Made by a program: the position numbers and the translations under genes | Shown here: in pieces, positions 41,274 to 53,397 of the stretch | Position numbering within the stretch: the stretch's first letter is position 1 | Layout: each line of letters starts with the position of its first letter | Notes under the pieces: generated by a model | Told to the model about the DNA's origin: nothing | The model's input: the letters and a program-made list of their open reading frames with translations, nothing else | Database searches by the model: none | Source: an uncultured Pseudomonadota bacterium | GTDB lineage: Bacteria > Pseudomonadota > Gammaproteobacteria > Steroidobacterales > Steroidobacteraceae | NCBI GenBank assembly: GCA_903884235.1 | Contig: CAISEB010000052.1 | Span: 28,366-92,365 of the forward strand | DNA: 64,000 nt | Reading direction: 5' to 3'

Positions 41274-42215
41274 TCAGCCGGTGCCGGTCGCCACGTCGGC
41301 CACGGGCCGGCGGGCGCCCTCGAGCGCCAGGATGCCCGCCACGATCAGCGCGACGCCGCACCACTGAGCCGGATGCAGGCGCTCGCCGAAGAGCCACGCG
41401 CCGAGCAGGATCGTCGTCGGTGGGCCTATCGTGCTGACGAGCGAGGCGCGCGGTGCGCCGAGGCGGCGCACGCCTTCCGCCATCGCGAGCATCGGCACGA
41501 TCGTCGCGAACACGACGATCCCTGCGACGAGCGCGACATCGCGGCCCGACCAGGCCATCGTCAGTGGTGCGTGGCTGAATGCCCGGTGGATCACGAGGCA
41601 CAGCGTCGCTGCAGACAGCGCGTAGAACGTGAAGGCGACACTGCCGAGGCCCGGTGTCCAGCGATCGCCGGCCAGGTAGTAGAGCGCCGAGGTCACGGCG
41701 CACGCCAGCACGAGGCCGGCGCCGGCAAGGTTGCCATGCAGCACGCCCATGTCGAGTCCCGTGACCACCATCAGGATGCCGGCGTAGGTCAACGCGAGGG
41801 CGACGATGACGCGGGCCGTCGGCCGGCGCCTGTAGATCAGGGCGTGCAGGATGACGATGATCGACGGGTATGCGAACAGCAGCACGCGCTCGACGCTCGC
41901 GTCGATGAGCTGCAGCGCCTGGAAGTCCCAGAGCGCACCGAAATAGTAGCAGCCGATGCCCGCGATGGCGGCGCCGAGCATCGCGCGTGGCGGCGCCCGG
42001 AGCACGCCGGTGGGCCCTGCCGACCACACCGCCCAGAGCGCGATCACCGGCAACGCGAGCACCGCGCGCGTGACCAGCAGGTCGAGGGCATCCCAGCCGT
42101 CGACGTACAACGCCTTGGCGAAGATTCCCTTCGCCGCGAAGCCGACGGCGCCGATCGAAGTCAGGACGATGCCGGCAAACGTGCTGCCGTGGCGGGGGCG
42201 CTGGCCCCGGCTCAA
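41274..42215 (-). CDS. EamA (DMT) transporter 1
   Basis: 313 residues, about ten helices in two EamA repeats (GAVGFAAKGIFAKALYVDG; LAGAGLVLACAVTSALYYLAGD). The family exports or imports small metabolites. The frame continues upstream but overlaps the nitroreductase gene and is not homologous there. TTG at 42215 overlaps the nitroreductase stop (TTGA), so I start there. Substrate unknown. Confidence 0.75.
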   Translation of the reverse strand: MSRGQRPRHGSTFAGIVLTSIGAVGFAAKGIFAKALYVDGWDALDLLVTRAVLALPVIALWAVWSAGPTGVLRAPPRAMLGAAIAGIGCYYFGALWDFQALQLIDASVERVLLFAYPSIIVILHALIYRRRPTARVIVALALTYAGILMVVTGLDMGVLHGNLAGAGLVLACAVTSALYYLAGDRWTPGLGSVAFTFYALSAATLCLVIHRAFSHAPLTMAWSGRDVALVAGIVVFATIVPMLAMAEGVRRLGAPRASLVSTIGPPTTILLGAWLFGERLHPAQWCGVALIVAGILALEGARRPVADVATGTG

Positions 42216-42895
42216 GTCTCCGCCCCGAGTCCGTGCCAGGTCGTGAATCCGTCCACGTCCAGGCGTCCGGGCCGGAACCCGTTGACCGGCGCCGCCGGGT
42301 CCGGGTAGCCGAGCGCAATGCCGCAGACGAGCGTCATGTGATCGGGAGTCCCGAGGATGCCGCGCACGACGCGATGGAAGGCGGCCCAGGAGTACTGCGG
42401 GCAGGTCGCCAGTCCCGCCGCCTGCGCGGCGAGCATCACGCTCTGCACGAACATGCCGAGGTCGACCCAGCTGCCGACCGGCAGGTCGTCGTCGATGAAC
42501 GCGAACAGGCCGACCGGGGCATCGAAGAACGAATAGTTGCGCAGTTCCTGCGCGAGGCCCGCCGCGTGGTCGCCCTTGGTGATCCCAAGCGTCGTGTAGA
42601 GCCCCCATCCGCAGGCGCGCCGACGCCCGAGATAGGGCTCCCGCCAGGTCGTCGGATAGAAGTCGAACGGCGCCTGGTGGGCGTCGCGCTCGTGGGTCGC
42701 TGCCTCGCGGACATCCGCCACGATCCGGTCGCGAACGGGGCCCGCGACGACGTGGACCTGCCAGGGCTGGACGTTGGTGCCGCTCGGTGCGAACCGGGCG
42801 GCATCGAGGATGGATGTCACCTGCGCGCGGGTCACGGGGCGGTCCAGGAAGGCGCGGGTGGAGCCACGCGTGCGCAGGGCGGTATCGACGTCCAT
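42212..42895 (-). CDS. Nitroreductase-family FMN oxidoreductase
   Basis: 227 residues. Residues RxSTRAFLDRP near the N-terminus, APSGTNVQPWQVHV, and the later SWVDLGMFVQSVMLAAQAAGLATCPQ match the nitroreductase fold that binds FMN. Members reduce nitro-aromatics, quinones or enones with NAD(P)H. The start is the ATG at 42895 (MDVDTALRTRG). TTGA overlap with the transporter downstream suggests cotranscription. Confidence 0.85.
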   Translation of the reverse strand: MDVDTALRTRGSTRAFLDRPVTRAQVTSILDAARFAPSGTNVQPWQVHVVAGPVRDRIVADVREAATHERDAHQAPFDFYPTTWREPYLGRRRACGWGLYTTLGITKGDHAAGLAQELRNYSFFDAPVGLFAFIDDDLPVGSWVDLGMFVQSVMLAAQAAGLATCPQYSWAAFHRVVRGILGTPDHMTLVCGIALGYPDPAAPVNGFRPGRLDVDGFTTWHGLGAET

Positions 42896-42983
42896 GGGGG
42901 CATCCGGCAGGGCAGGCCGGCGCAATGTAAGCGATTCCAGTGCCCTGTGCACGGGCCCGGCGACGGCGCCGGCCCGGGGGTGG

Positions 42984-43867
42984 CTACTCCGAGCCTTCGA
43001 GCCGCTTGCCACGCAGGCTGTCGCGGGCGCGCTCGAGGCGCGCCGTCAGCCCGGGACCGAGCCTGAGCGCGACGCCGATCGAGAGCACGTCGATCAGCGT
43101 CAGCTGGGCGAGGCGCGTCGTCATCGGCGTGTAGACGTCCGTGTCCTCGTCGACCGAGAACTCGAGCGGTACGTTGCACTGCAGGCTGAGCGGCGATCCA
43201 GGCGGGGCAATCGCGATCACCGACGCGCCGGCCTCGCGCGCGATCTCGATGCTCGAGATCAGGTCGATCGTGCGGCCGGTACTGGAGATCGCGACCACCA
43301 CGTCACCTGCCGCCAGCATGGTCGCCGCCATGCCGTGGACATGCGGGTCCGAGTACGACACGGCATTGAGGCCGAGACGGAAGAACTTGTGGCGTGCGTC
43401 CGCGGCGACGATGCCGGAGCTGCCGAGTCCGTAGAACTCGATGCGGCGGGCTGCCGCGAGCAGCTCGATCGCCTCGTCGAGGCGAGCCGGGACGATCTGG
43501 CCGGCGACGTCGCGCAGCGTGCGCGCCGCACGCTCGAAGACCTTCGCCGACAGGTCCGCCGGCGAGTCACTGGCTGCGATGTCCCGGTGCAGGAAGGATG
43601 CGCCGCTCGCGAGGCTGTGCGCGAGGCGCAGCTTGAAGGACTGGTAGCCGTCGAGACCGAGCGACCGGCAGAAGCGGATCACCGTCGGATCGCTGACCGA
43701 CGCGCGTGCGGCAACCGCTGACAACGTGCTCTGCAGGACCCAGGCCGGCGCCTCGAGCACCACGTCGGCGACCCGCGCCTCGGCAGGCGACAGCGTCTCG
43801 CGGAGTGCCGCGACGCGAACGAGCAGTTCCGCCGTCGGCGCAGTTGCGTTCCGGTCGGCGCGATCGG

Positions 43868-43871
<4 letters not shown>
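42984..43871 (-). CDS. hexR: HexR-like RpiR-family regulator of sugar catabolism
   Basis: 295 residues. An N-terminal HTH of RpiR type (VAARASVSDPTVIRFCRSLGLDGYQSFK) is followed by a SIS phosphosugar-binding domain (YGLGSSGIVAADARHKFFRLG; VVVAISSTGRTIDLI). Start is GTG at 43871, overlapping the zwf stop as GTGA. HexR represses the zwf/edd/eda genes and is released by 2-keto-3-deoxy-6-phosphogluconate (KDPG). Two palindromes of HexR type flank the zwf-edd gap (45374-45388, 45492-45506), which strongly supports the identification. Confidence 0.85.
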
Positions 43872-45370
<1,499 letters not shown>

Positions 45371-45373
45371 GTT

Positions 45374-45388
45374 TGTAGTTTAACTACT
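45374..45388. promoter_or_regulatory. HexR-type operator at zwf
   Basis: TGTAGTTTAACTACT contains the perfect palindrome GTAGTT-T-AACTAC and matches the HexR consensus (TGTARTTWWAYTACA-like). It is just upstream of the zwf ATG. Confidence 0.75.
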
Positions 45389-45465
45389 CTTTTGGGAATA
45401 CATAAGTCCGGTTTGGGAATCCCGGGTTCAGGGTTAAATGCCTGTAATAAATTAGAAATGATGCA

Positions 45466-45494
45466 TTGCACGATAGATCTGGGTCCAATAATGT
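45466..45494 (+). promoter_or_regulatory. Candidate sigma70 promoter of edd
   Basis: TTGCAC (45466-45471), 17-bp spacer, then TAATGT (45489-45494). The -10 merges with the HexR palindrome, so repressor binding would block RNA polymerase. Confidence 0.45.
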
Positions 45495-45506
45495 AGTAAA
45501 ACTACA
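45492..45506. promoter_or_regulatory. HexR-type operator at edd
   Basis: TGTAGTAAAACTACA is an inverted repeat (TGTAGT-AAA-ACTACA) matching HexR sites and lies 33 bases upstream of the edd start. Together with the site at zwf it implies control of both directions. Confidence 0.8.
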
Positions 45507-45539
45507 CTCCCTTTAACGCTCCCTCCCGACCGCACGCCC

Positions 45540-47366
45540 ATGGCAACGCCCTGCGAAAACCTCCATCCCGTGATCCGCGAGGTCACCGCCCGCATCGCCT
45601 CGCGCAGTACCGCGAGCCGGGCCGCCTACCTCGAGCGGATCGATTCAGCGCGCACCGATCGTGCCACGCGAGGGCGGCTGTCGTGCGCGAACCTGGCGCA
45701 CGTTTTCGCGGCGTCGGACGCGCACGACAAGGCTGGCCTTCGCGGTGCGCGCTGGCCGAACCTCGCGATCGTCTCGGCATACAACGACATGCTTTCGGCG
45801 CACCAGCCGCTCGAACGGTACCCGGCACTTATCAAGCGCGCGGCGCGCGAGGCCGGTGCCGTCGCGCAGTTCGCGGGCGGCGTGCCCGCCATGTGCGACG
45901 GCGTCACCCAGGGTCGACCCGGCATGGAGTTGTCGCTCTACAGCCGCGACGTGATCGCCATGTCCACCGCGATCGCGCTCGCGCATGACGCGTTCGACGC
46001 GGTGCTGTGCCTCGGCGTCTGCGACAAGATCGTGCCCGGGCTCGTGATGGGCGCGCTTGCGTTCGGGCACCTCCCGGCCGTGCTGGTGCCTGCCGGGCCG
46101 ATGCCGTCGGGACTCCCCAACGCCGAGAAGGCACGCGTGCGGCGCGCGTATGCGGAAGGCAAGGCCGACCGCGAGACGCTGCTCGAGGCAGAAGCGTCCA
46201 GCTACCATGCCGCCGGCACCTGCACGTTCTACGGCACGGCGAACAGCAACCAGATGCTGATGGAAGCGATGGGGCTGCACGTGCCCGGCAGTGCGTTCGT
46301 CGCGCCGATGACGCCGCTGCGCGACGCGCTGACCGTGCATGCCACGAAGCTCATGGCGACGTCGACCTCGCTCGGTCCGGAACATCGTCCGCTCGGTCGC
46401 ATCATCGACGAGCGGGCCGTGGTCAACGGGATCGGGGCGCTGCTCGCGACCGGCGGGTCCACCAACCACACGATCCACCTGGTCGCGATGGCCGCCGCGG
46501 CCGGAATCCAGGTGAACTGGGATGATTTCGACGATCTCTCGGCGGTCGTGCCGCTGATCGCGCACGTCTATCCGAACGGGACCGCCGACGTGAACCACTT
46601 CCAGGCCGCCGGCGGCACCGGCTTCGTCCTGCGCGAACTCCTGGCGGCAGGCCTCATGCACCGCGACGTGCAGACGGTTGCCGGCAGCGGCCTCGATGCG
46701 TACACACGCGAGCCTTTCCTCGTCGACGGCGAACTGACGTGGCGCGACGCGCCCGCCACCAGCCTCGATCCCACGGTGCTGCGACCGGTCGCGGCGCCCT
46801 TCCATGCCGAGGGCGGACTGCGGCTGCTGCGTGGCAACCTCGGTCGAGCCGTGTTCAAGACCTCTGCGCTCAAGCCGGCGGATCTCGTCGTCGAGGCGCC
46901 GGCCATCGTGTTCGATGACCAGGAGGCGCTGGTCGCCGCGTTCCAGGCCGGCGCGCTCGAGCGCGACTTCGTGGCGGTCATCCGCTTCCAGGGCCCGCAC
47001 GCGAACGGCATGCCGGAGCTGCATCGCCTGACGCCCGTCCTTGGCGTGCTGATGGGTCGTGGCTTTCGCGTCGGGCTCGTGACGGACGGTCGCATGTCCG
47101 GCGCGTCGGGTCCGGTCCCGGCGGCCCTGCACGTCACGCCCGAGTGTGCAGCGGGTGGGCCGCTTGCGCGGGTCCGTGACGGCGACGTGATCCGGCTCGA
47201 TGCGCATCGCCGGACCCTCGAGGTGCGGGTGTCCGACGCCGAATTCGCCGCGCGCACGCCGGCGCCGGCCCCATCCAGTCCGGCCCTGGGGTATGGTCGG
47301 GAACTGTTCGGCGCGTTCCGCGCCGCGGTCGGCAACGCAGAGCAGGGAGCGGTCGCATGTCGCTGA
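45540..47366 (+). CDS. edd: 6-Phosphogluconate dehydratase
   Basis: 608 residues of the IlvD/Edd family. Fe-S ligands are seen in [19 protein letters not shown] and [15 protein letters not shown], with [14 protein letters not shown] in the third. The protein dehydrates 6-phosphogluconate to KDPG. The C-terminal [20 protein letters not shown] is typical. It overlaps eda by 10 bases. Confidence 0.95.
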   Translation: MATPCENLHPVIREVTARIASRSTASRAAYLERIDSARTDRATRGRLSCANLAHVFAASDAHDKAGLRGARWPNLAIVSAYNDMLSAHQPLERYPALIKRAAREAGAVAQFAGGVPAMCDGVTQGRPGMELSLYSRDVIAMSTAIALAHDAFDAVLCLGVCDKIVPGLVMGALAFGHLPAVLVPAGPMPSGLPNAEKARVRRAYAEGKADRETLLEAEASSYHAAGTCTFYGTANSNQMLMEAMGLHVPGSAFVAPMTPLRDALTVHATKLMATSTSLGPEHRPLGRIIDERAVVNGIGALLATGGSTNHTIHLVAMAAAAGIQVNWDDFDDLSAVVPLIAHVYPNGTADVNHFQAAGGTGFVLRELLAAGLMHRDVQTVAGSGLDAYTREPFLVDGELTWRDAPATSLDPTVLRPVAAPFHAEGGLRLLRGNLGRAVFKTSALKPADLVVEAPAIVFDDQEALVAAFQAGALERDFVAVIRFQGPHANGMPELHRLTPVLGVLMGRGFRVGLVTDGRMSGASGPVPAALHVTPECAAGGPLARVRDGDVIRLDAHRRTLEVRVSDAEFAARTPAPAPSSPALGYGRELFGAFRAAVGNAEQGAVACR

Positions 47367-47992
47367 CGAATCAAGGCATCCGCGAGGTGCTGGGCAGGGC
47401 GCCGGTCATCCCGGTGCTGACCGTGCCTGCGCTCGAGCACGCGGTGCCGCTGGCCCGGGCGCTGGTTGCCGGTGGCCTGCCGGTCCTCGAGGTGACGCTG
47501 CGCAGCGCGGCGGCGCTGCCGGCCATCCGCGCGATCCGGGCGGCCGTCCCGGAGGCCATCGTCGGGGCCGGCACGGTGATCGACGAGGTGCAGCTCGCGG
47601 ACGCGGTCGCCGCCGGCAGCCAGTTCATCGTCTCGCCGGGATTCTCGGCATCGCTCAGCCTCGCCGCCCGGGCCGCTGGCGTAGCGATGCTGCCTGGAGT
47701 CGCGACCGCCTCCGAACTGATGGCCGCGCTCGCGGCCGGGTTCGACACCCTGAAGTTCTTCCCGGCTGCCCAGGCCGGTGGCGTGGCGATGCTGAAGGCA
47801 TTCTCGGGGCCATTCCCGCAGGTGCGCTTCTGCCCGACGGGCGGCATCGATCCTGCGTCCGCACCCGGCTATCTCGCGCTGCCGAACGTCCTGTGCGTCG
47901 GGATGTCGTCCATCGCGCCGGCGGACCTGCTGGCGCAGGGCGACTACGCGGCAATCACGGCCCGTGCCCGGGATGCCGCCGCGCTGCGCTGA
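47357..47992 (+). CDS. eda: KDPG aldolase
   Basis: 211 residues, TIM-barrel. EVTLRS (Glu base near 45), TLKFFPA (Schiff-base Lys near 132) and CPTGGI (phosphate site) are the KDPG aldolase motifs. It splits KDPG to pyruvate and glyceraldehyde-3-phosphate. The ATG lies inside edd (10-base overlap), so the two are coupled. Products feed the ppc gene product through pyruvate/PEP. Confidence 0.95.
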   Translation: MSLTNQGIREVLGRAPVIPVLTVPALEHAVPLARALVAGGLPVLEVTLRSAAALPAIRAIRAAVPEAIVGAGTVIDEVQLADAVAAGSQFIVSPGFSASLSLAARAAGVAMLPGVATASELMAALAAGFDTLKFFPAAQAGGVAMLKAFSGPFPQVRFCPTGGIDPASAPGYLALPNVLCVGMSSIAPADLLAQGDYAAITARARDAAALR

Positions 47993-48068
47993 CGGCCTTC
48001 GCAGAGCGTCGCCCCGGGTGGGCTGATATCATCGCGGCACGCGCCCCACCGGCGCGGGTCCCGCCGCG

Positions 48069-50789
48069 ATGTACCGCCAAAACATCCAATTCCCCGCCAA
48101 GGACGCTCCGCTGCGCGAAGACGTGCATGCGCTCGGCGCGCTCGTCGGCGAGATCCTGCTCGAACAGTGCGGGGAGTTCCGCTTCGACCAGGTCGAGGGG
48201 GACCGTGTCGCCGCGATCCGTCGCCGAGAGGGCGACGAGGGCGGCGAAGACGCGCTGCTCGCGCGGGCCCGCGGTCGCGAGCCGGCCGAGGCCCGCGACC
48301 TCGTGCGTGCGTTCTCGACCTGGTTCCAGGTCGTCAACCTCGCCGAGAAGGTGCACCGGATCCGGCGGCGCCGCGAGTACCTGAACAATTCCGCGCAGCC
48401 GCAGCCGCGTGGCATCGGCGACGCGCTGCTGCGCCTCGCGCGCGAAGGCCGGACGCTGGGTGACGTCCGGGCACTGCTCGATCGGATCTGCATCTATCCG
48501 GTCTTCACCGGGCATCCGACCGAGTCCACGCGGCGCACGATCCTGCGCAAGCAGCAGCGCATCGCGGAGCTGCTGCTCGATCGCCTGGACCCGTCGATGA
48601 CCCCCGGCGAGCGCCGCGCGACCTGGGAGCAGATCCGCACGGAACTCACCTCCGGGTGGCAGACCGAGGAGCACCCGCGCGAGCGCCTGACGGTGGCGGA
48701 CGAACGCGAGCACGTGCTGTTCTTCCTCGCGGAGGTGATGTACCGGATCGTGCCGGGCTTCTATGAGGAGCTCGCCGCGTCGCTGACCCGCACCTTCGAG
48801 ACCGACGTGCAGCCGGCGGACCTGCCGCGACTGCTCCGTTTCGGTTCCTGGGTCGGTGGCGACATGGATGGCGCGCCCGACGTGCACGCCAAGACGATCC
48901 GGGAAACCCTGCAGCGCCAGCACCTCGTGATCGTCAACGCGTACTTCCTCGAGGTCCAGCGCCTCGGTGAGCGGCTCTCGCAGAGCGCCAGTCGCGTCGG
49001 TGTGTCCAAGGCGCTGCAGTCCAAGATCGACGAATATTCGGCCCTGATGCCGGCCGCGAACGCGAGTGCCCCGGCGCGCCACGACCGGATGCCGTACCGC
49101 CAGTTCTGCGCGTTGGTCTCCACGCGGCTGCGCAACACCTACGACGGCCGCCCGCAGTGCTACGAGAACCCGGCGCAGTTCGCGGCCGACGTGCGCCTGA
49201 TGGCCGCCAGCCTCGCGGCCCACCAGGGTGCGCGCGCCGGGCTCTTCCACGTCGCGCGCCTGCTGCGTCGGATCGATACCTTCGGGTTCCACCTCGCGAC
49301 GCTCGACGTACGCCAGCACGCCGAAGTGCATCGCGTCGTCGTGGGCCAGGGCTTCGGCGATCCCGGGTTCGCGTCGCGGACGGCAGCCGAGCGCCTGGTG
49401 CGCATCCGTCTCGCGCTGGAGCGTGACGAGGGCCCGACCCAGGCCCTGGACGCGCTTGGTCGGCGCACGCTTGCCGTGTTCGAGCAGCTCGCGCACTCGC
49501 GGCACCGGCACGGCCGCGAGGCGATCGGCGACTACGTGGTCAGCGGCGCATCCGGCCCCGATGACGTGCTCTGCGTGCTGCTCCTCGCACGCTGGGCGGA
49601 ATTCGTCGACAAGCGCGTCGGCGAAGTGCCGCTCGACGTGGCGCCGCTGTTCGAGTCGGTCGATGCGCTGAATCACTGCGGGACGATCGTCCGTGCGCTG
49701 CTCGCGGAGCCGGTCTACCGGCGACACGTGCGTGCGCGCGGCGATCGCCAGGCCGTGATGATCGGCTACGGCGACAGCAACAAGGAGAGCGGCTACGCGG
49801 CTTCGCGCTGGGCCTTGCACCAGGCGCAGTCGGACCTCGCCGCCGTGGGGCGCGATGCCGGCGTCGCGGTCACCGCGTTCCACGGTCGTGGGGGCACGAC
49901 GAGCCGCGGCACGAATCGGATCGCCACGCTCGTGCGCAGTGCGCCCCCCGGCAGCTTCGGCGGCGTGCTGAGGGTGACCGAGCAGGGCGAGGCGATCAAC
50001 CAGAACTACGCGCTGCGCCAGATCGCGTCGCGCAGCATGGAGCAGGCGCTCGGGGCCGCGAGCCTCACGCTCGCCGCCGAGTCCGGAAGTGCGGCGCTGG
50101 ATCCCGCGTTCGCCGCGGCGTTCGACACGATCGCCGGCGAGAGCATGGCCTCGTACCGGAAGTTCGTCCACGGCGACAGCGAGTTCTACGCCTACTTCCG
50201 CGAGGTCACGCCCATCGACGTGATCGAGCGCATGCAGATCGGGTCGCGGCCCGCGATGCGGCCGGGGCGGCACGGTGTCGAGGCGCTGCGCTCGGTACCC
50301 TGGGGCTTCGCGTGGAGCCAGTCGCGCCACCTGATCCCGGCCTGGTTCGGATTCGGTGCCGGCCTCGATGCCGCCGAGGCGCGTCATGGCGTCGGCGTGC
50401 TCGAGCACATGGCCGCGCACTGGTCATTCTTCGGATCGATCGTCGACGAGGTGGAGTTCGGCCTCGCGGTCGCGGACATGACGATCGCATCGTGGTACGC
50501 GGAGCTGGCCGCGCCCGAGCGCCGGGCCTTGTTCGCGGGTGTGCGGGCAGAGTACGAGCGCACGCAGGCCTGGGTGCTCAGGCTGCGCGGCGAGCGCCGG
50601 CTCCTCGACAGCGATCCCGGCATCCAGCGCGCGATGAAGCTGCGCAATCCCTACGTCGATCCGATGCACCTGATGCAGATCGACCTGTTGCGGCGCTGGC
50701 GTGCGACGGACCGCCAGGACCTGGATCTGCAGGACGCGCTGGTGGCCAGCATCGGCGGCATCGCCCAGGGCCTGCAGGCGACCGGCTGA
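48069..50789 (+). CDS. ppc: Phosphoenolpyruvate carboxylase
   Basis: 906 residues. It carboxylates PEP with bicarbonate to oxaloacetate. VFTGHPTEST carries the catalytic His near 148, and FHGRGGTTSRG near 603 is the glycine-rich loop (usual FHGRGGSIGRG). GYGDSNKESG near 565 stands for the usual GYSDSAKDAG, a conservative variation. The C-terminus ends NPYVDPMHLMQIDLLRRWR...LQATG. It is 76 bp downstream of eda. Confidence 0.95.
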   Translation: MYRQNIQFPAKDAPLREDVHALGALVGEILLEQCGEFRFDQVEGDRVAAIRRREGDEGGEDALLARARGREPAEARDLVRAFSTWFQVVNLAEKVHRIRRRREYLNNSAQPQPRGIGDALLRLAREGRTLGDVRALLDRICIYPVFTGHPTESTRRTILRKQQRIAELLLDRLDPSMTPGERRATWEQIRTELTSGWQTEEHPRERLTVADEREHVLFFLAEVMYRIVPGFYEELAASLTRTFETDVQPADLPRLLRFGSWVGGDMDGAPDVHAKTIRETLQRQHLVIVNAYFLEVQRLGERLSQSASRVGVSKALQSKIDEYSALMPAANASAPARHDRMPYRQFCALVSTRLRNTYDGRPQCYENPAQFAADVRLMAASLAAHQGARAGLFHVARLLRRIDTFGFHLATLDVRQHAEVHRVVVGQGFGDPGFASRTAAERLVRIRLALERDEGPTQALDALGRRTLAVFEQLAHSRHRHGREAIGDYVVSGASGPDDVLCVLLLARWAEFVDKRVGEVPLDVAPLFESVDALNHCGTIVRALLAEPVYRRHVRARGDRQAVMIGYGDSNKESGYAASRWALHQAQSDLAAVGRDAGVAVTAFHGRGGTTSRGTNRIATLVRSAPPGSFGGVLRVTEQGEAINQNYALRQIASRSMEQALGAASLTLAAESGSAALDPAFAAAFDTIAGESMASYRKFVHGDSEFYAYFREVTPIDVIERMQIGSRPAMRPGRHGVEALRSVPWGFAWSQSRHLIPAWFGFGAGLDAAEARHGVGVLEHMAAHWSFFGSIVDEVEFGLAVADMTIASWYAELAAPERRALFAGVRAEYERTQAWVLRLRGERRLLDSDPGIQRAMKLRNPYVDPMHLMQIDLLRRWRATDRQDLDLQDALVASIGGIAQGLQATG

Positions 50790-50810
50790 GCCGGTGGCGC
50801 CTGCGGGCGC

Positions 50811-52181
50811 TCAGCACTCGGGGACGTTGACTGCGAGTCCGCCCTGCGAGGTTTCCTTGTAGATCGCCGACATGTCCTCGCCGGTCTGGCGCATCGTCGC
50901 GATCACCTGGTCGAGCGTGACCTTGTGCGTGCCGTCGCCGCGCATCGCGAGCCTCGCGGCATTGATCGCCTTGACGGCGCCCATGGCGTTCCGCTCGATG
51001 CACGGGATCTGCACCAGGCCCGCGATCGGGTCGCAGGTCAGTCCCAGGTTGTGCTCCATGCCGATCTCTGCGGCGTTCTCGATCTGCGAGTTGCTGCCGT
51101 TGAGGGCGGCGACGAGTCCGCCGGCCGCCATCGAGCAGGCGACGCCCACCTCGCCCTGGCAGCCCATCTCGGCGCCGGATATCGACGCGTTCTTCTTGTA
51201 GAGCATGCCGATCGCGCCGCCGACGAGCAGGAACCGCAGAACGCCGTCGTCGGTCGCGCCGGGTTCGAAGCGGCGATAGTAAGTGAGTACGGCCGGTACG
51301 ATTCCGGCTGCACCGTTGGTCGGTGCCGTGACGATGCGGCCGCCGGCCGCATTCTCCTCGTTGACCGCGAGCGCGAACGCATTGACCCAGTCCATGGCAT
51401 GCATCGGCGAGGCGACGGCGGTCTCCGTCAGCTGGCGATAGAGCTTCGGTGCGCGACGGCGGACCTTCAGCACGCCGGGCAGCATGCCCTGCGCGTGGAA
51501 GCCGCGCTCGACGCACGCCTGCATCACGTCCCAGATCTTCAGCAGTGCGCTGCGCGTCTGCTCGCGCGGACGAAACGCGTCCTCGTTCGCCATCACGAGT
51601 TCATACAGTTCGAGGCCCGCCGCACGCGCCCGATCGAGCAGTTCAGCGGCAGAGTCGAAAGGATAGGGCGCCGTGATCGTCGTCGACGACGTCGTGGGTG
51701 CGTCGAGTTCGTCGGCGCGGGCGACGAAGCCGCCGCCGGTCGAGTAGTACTCCTCGCGGCACAGCACGGCACCATCGGCGCCGAGTGCGGAGAAGCGCAT
51801 GCCGTTCGAGTGACCCGGCAGCGTCTGGTCCCGATGCCAGAGGACGTCCATCGGCTCATCGAAGGCGATCTCGCGCTGGCCCGCGAGGTTCAGTCGGCGA
51901 CTGCCGCGAATGCGCTCGAGTGTCGGCGCGACGAGTGCGGGATCGAGGCCCTCCGGCGAGTGGCCTTCGAGGCCTAGCAGCACGGCAAGGTCGGTGCAGT
52001 GGCCGCGCCCGGTCAGCGCGAGCGAGCCGTAGAGCTGGACGCCCACCTGTGTCGTCGCCTCGAGGAGATTCCGCTCGACCAGGTCCAGCACGAAGCGGCG
52101 TGCGGCGTTCATCGGGCCCATCGTGTGGGAGCTCGACGGGCCGATGCCGATCTTGAAGATGTCCAGAACGCTGAGTGTCAT
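50811..52181 (-). CDS. sdaA: L-serine ammonia-lyase, iron-sulfur dependent
   Basis: 456 residues, single-chain type. [17 protein letters not shown] near the N-terminus is the substrate loop. [13 protein letters not shown] and [19 protein letters not shown] supply the 4Fe-4S Cys, and the protein ends in Cys (AVNVPEC), typical of the tail-in-mouth family. It converts serine to pyruvate and ammonia. Start ATG at 52181 ([12 protein letters not shown]). It converges with ppc, with 21 bp between stops. Confidence 0.93.
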   Translation of the reverse strand: MTLSVLDIFKIGIGPSSSHTMGPMNAARRFVLDLVERNLLEATTQVGVQLYGSLALTGRGHCTDLAVLLGLEGHSPEGLDPALVAPTLERIRGSRRLNLAGQREIAFDEPMDVLWHRDQTLPGHSNGMRFSALGADGAVLCREEYYSTGGGFVARADELDAPTTSSTTITAPYPFDSAAELLDRARAAGLELYELVMANEDAFRPREQTRSALLKIWDVMQACVERGFHAQGMLPGVLKVRRRAPKLYRQLTETAVASPMHAMDWVNAFALAVNEENAAGGRIVTAPTNGAAGIVPAVLTYYRRFEPGATDDGVLRFLLVGGAIGMLYKKNASISGAEMGCQGEVGVACSMAAGGLVAALNGSNSQIENAAEIGMEHNLGLTCDPIAGLVQIPCIERNAMGAVKAINAARLAMRGDGTHKVTLDQVIATMRQTGEDMSAIYKETSQGGLAVNVPEC

Positions 52182-52226
52182 GGGCTGAGTCTGACGAAGA
52201 CGCGTCGCCCTCGCAATCACCGCCGG

Positions 52227-53288
52227 TTAGCTGCGCGGTGTGTCCAGCACCGGGAGGAGGGCCGCAAGCCGCGATGCGGTTGACGAATGACCCATGCGCG
52301 TCGCGGCGCTGGCCAGCGCTGCGAGCGTCGGTGCGGATTGCGACGCCAGCGTGCCTCCACGCGACCAGCACGCCTCGACGGTCGCGACCGCCTCGCCCAG
52401 CCTCCGCGCGCTGACGAGCCGTGCGACGAGTTCGGCGTCGAGCCGGTCCGCGAAGCGCGCCTCTCCCCAGGCCAGCGCGCGGTCGCGCAACCACCGGCAC
52501 GGAGTCGGATCGGCGGGCGCGAGGGCAAGCCAGTCCTCGGCCAGGCTCCAGGCTTCCGTGTCGCGCCTGACGCGCAGCAGGCCGTACATCTCGGTGGCGA
52601 GACGCTCGGCATCCTGGCCGGCGAGCGCCGCCGTGCGGTCGTGCGCGCGCTCCGGGGCTGCGATCGGATCGAGCTCCAGCGCCTCACGCCGCCGGTGGAG
52701 CGATCGACCGAGAAGCGCGCCGAGCGAGTACAGGGCGAGTTGGCCGGCCGCCACCACCAGGAGCGAAGGTGCCCTCGGTCCGAGCAAGCCGAGCGCCGTG
52801 CCGTACAGGGAGCCGACAAGCAGTATGCCGACATAGCGCAGGCCCAGGCCGCCCGCCACGGACAGCAGCGCCGGCGGCCAGAGCGCGCGGCCGAGTCCGC
52901 AGCCCGTCGCGAGCAGCGCGACGCTCGCGGGCAGGAGTGCCGCCAGCACGATCGCCGCGATCGCCGCGACGGACTGCGATACGCCCCCGCCAACCGACGC
53001 GACCCAGCCGGCGCCGAGAACCAGCAGCGGCGGGGCGAGGGCGCGAGGCTCGTGCCACGGGTTCGTGCGCTCGATCGACACGACCGGGACATCCTGGCCC
53101 TCCGCGAGGGATTCGACGATCAGGAACGCGTAGGACCAGATCCAGCCGGCGAGGATCGCGAGCAGGGGGACGCCGAACATGCCGGCCGCGTTGGCGAGGC
53201 CAGTCAGTGGGGTGACGACGAGCACGAGGTACAGGGGCGGCCCCCGCAGGGGACCGATTGCGTCGTAGGCGAATTCCCTGAGCGCCAT
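52227..53288 (-). CDS. Membrane protein of unknown function with helical C-terminus
   Basis: 353 residues. About five hydrophobic helices (PPLYLVLVVTPLTGLANAAG; VASVGGGVSQSVAAIAAIVL; SLLVVAAGQLALYSLGALLG) occupy the first half. The cytoplasmic second half is helical and Ala-rich, with paired helices that suggest a repeat fold. Start ATG at 53288. It lies 45 bp upstream of sdaA on the same strand; function not inferable. Confidence 0.7.
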   Translation of the reverse strand: MALREFAYDAIGPLRGPPLYLVLVVTPLTGLANAAGMFGVPLLAILAGWIWSYAFLIVESLAEGQDVPVVSIERTNPWHEPRALAPPLLVLGAGWVASVGGGVSQSVAAIAAIVLAALLPASVALLATGCGLGRALWPPALLSVAGGLGLRYVGILLVGSLYGTALGLLGPRAPSLLVVAAGQLALYSLGALLGRSLHRRREALELDPIAAPERAHDRTAALAGQDAERLATEMYGLLRVRRDTEAWSLAEDWLALAPADPTPCRWLRDRALAWGEARFADRLDAELVARLVSARRLGEAVATVEACWSRGGTLASQSAPTLAALASAATRMGHSSTASRLAALLPVLDTPRS

Positions 53289-53397
53289 CCGCGCATTATG
53301 CGCGCCGGTGTGGCAAGTGTCCGGGCCCCGGGCGCGCCGAGGGGCCCGGGTCGCGTAGAATCAGGCAGACGGCCGCGCGGGCCGCGGGAGAAACGCG

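Noticed and set aside
47955..50420. 821-residue minus-strand open frame opposite ppc
   Set aside because: ppc on the plus strand has all catalytic motifs; the other frame has none.
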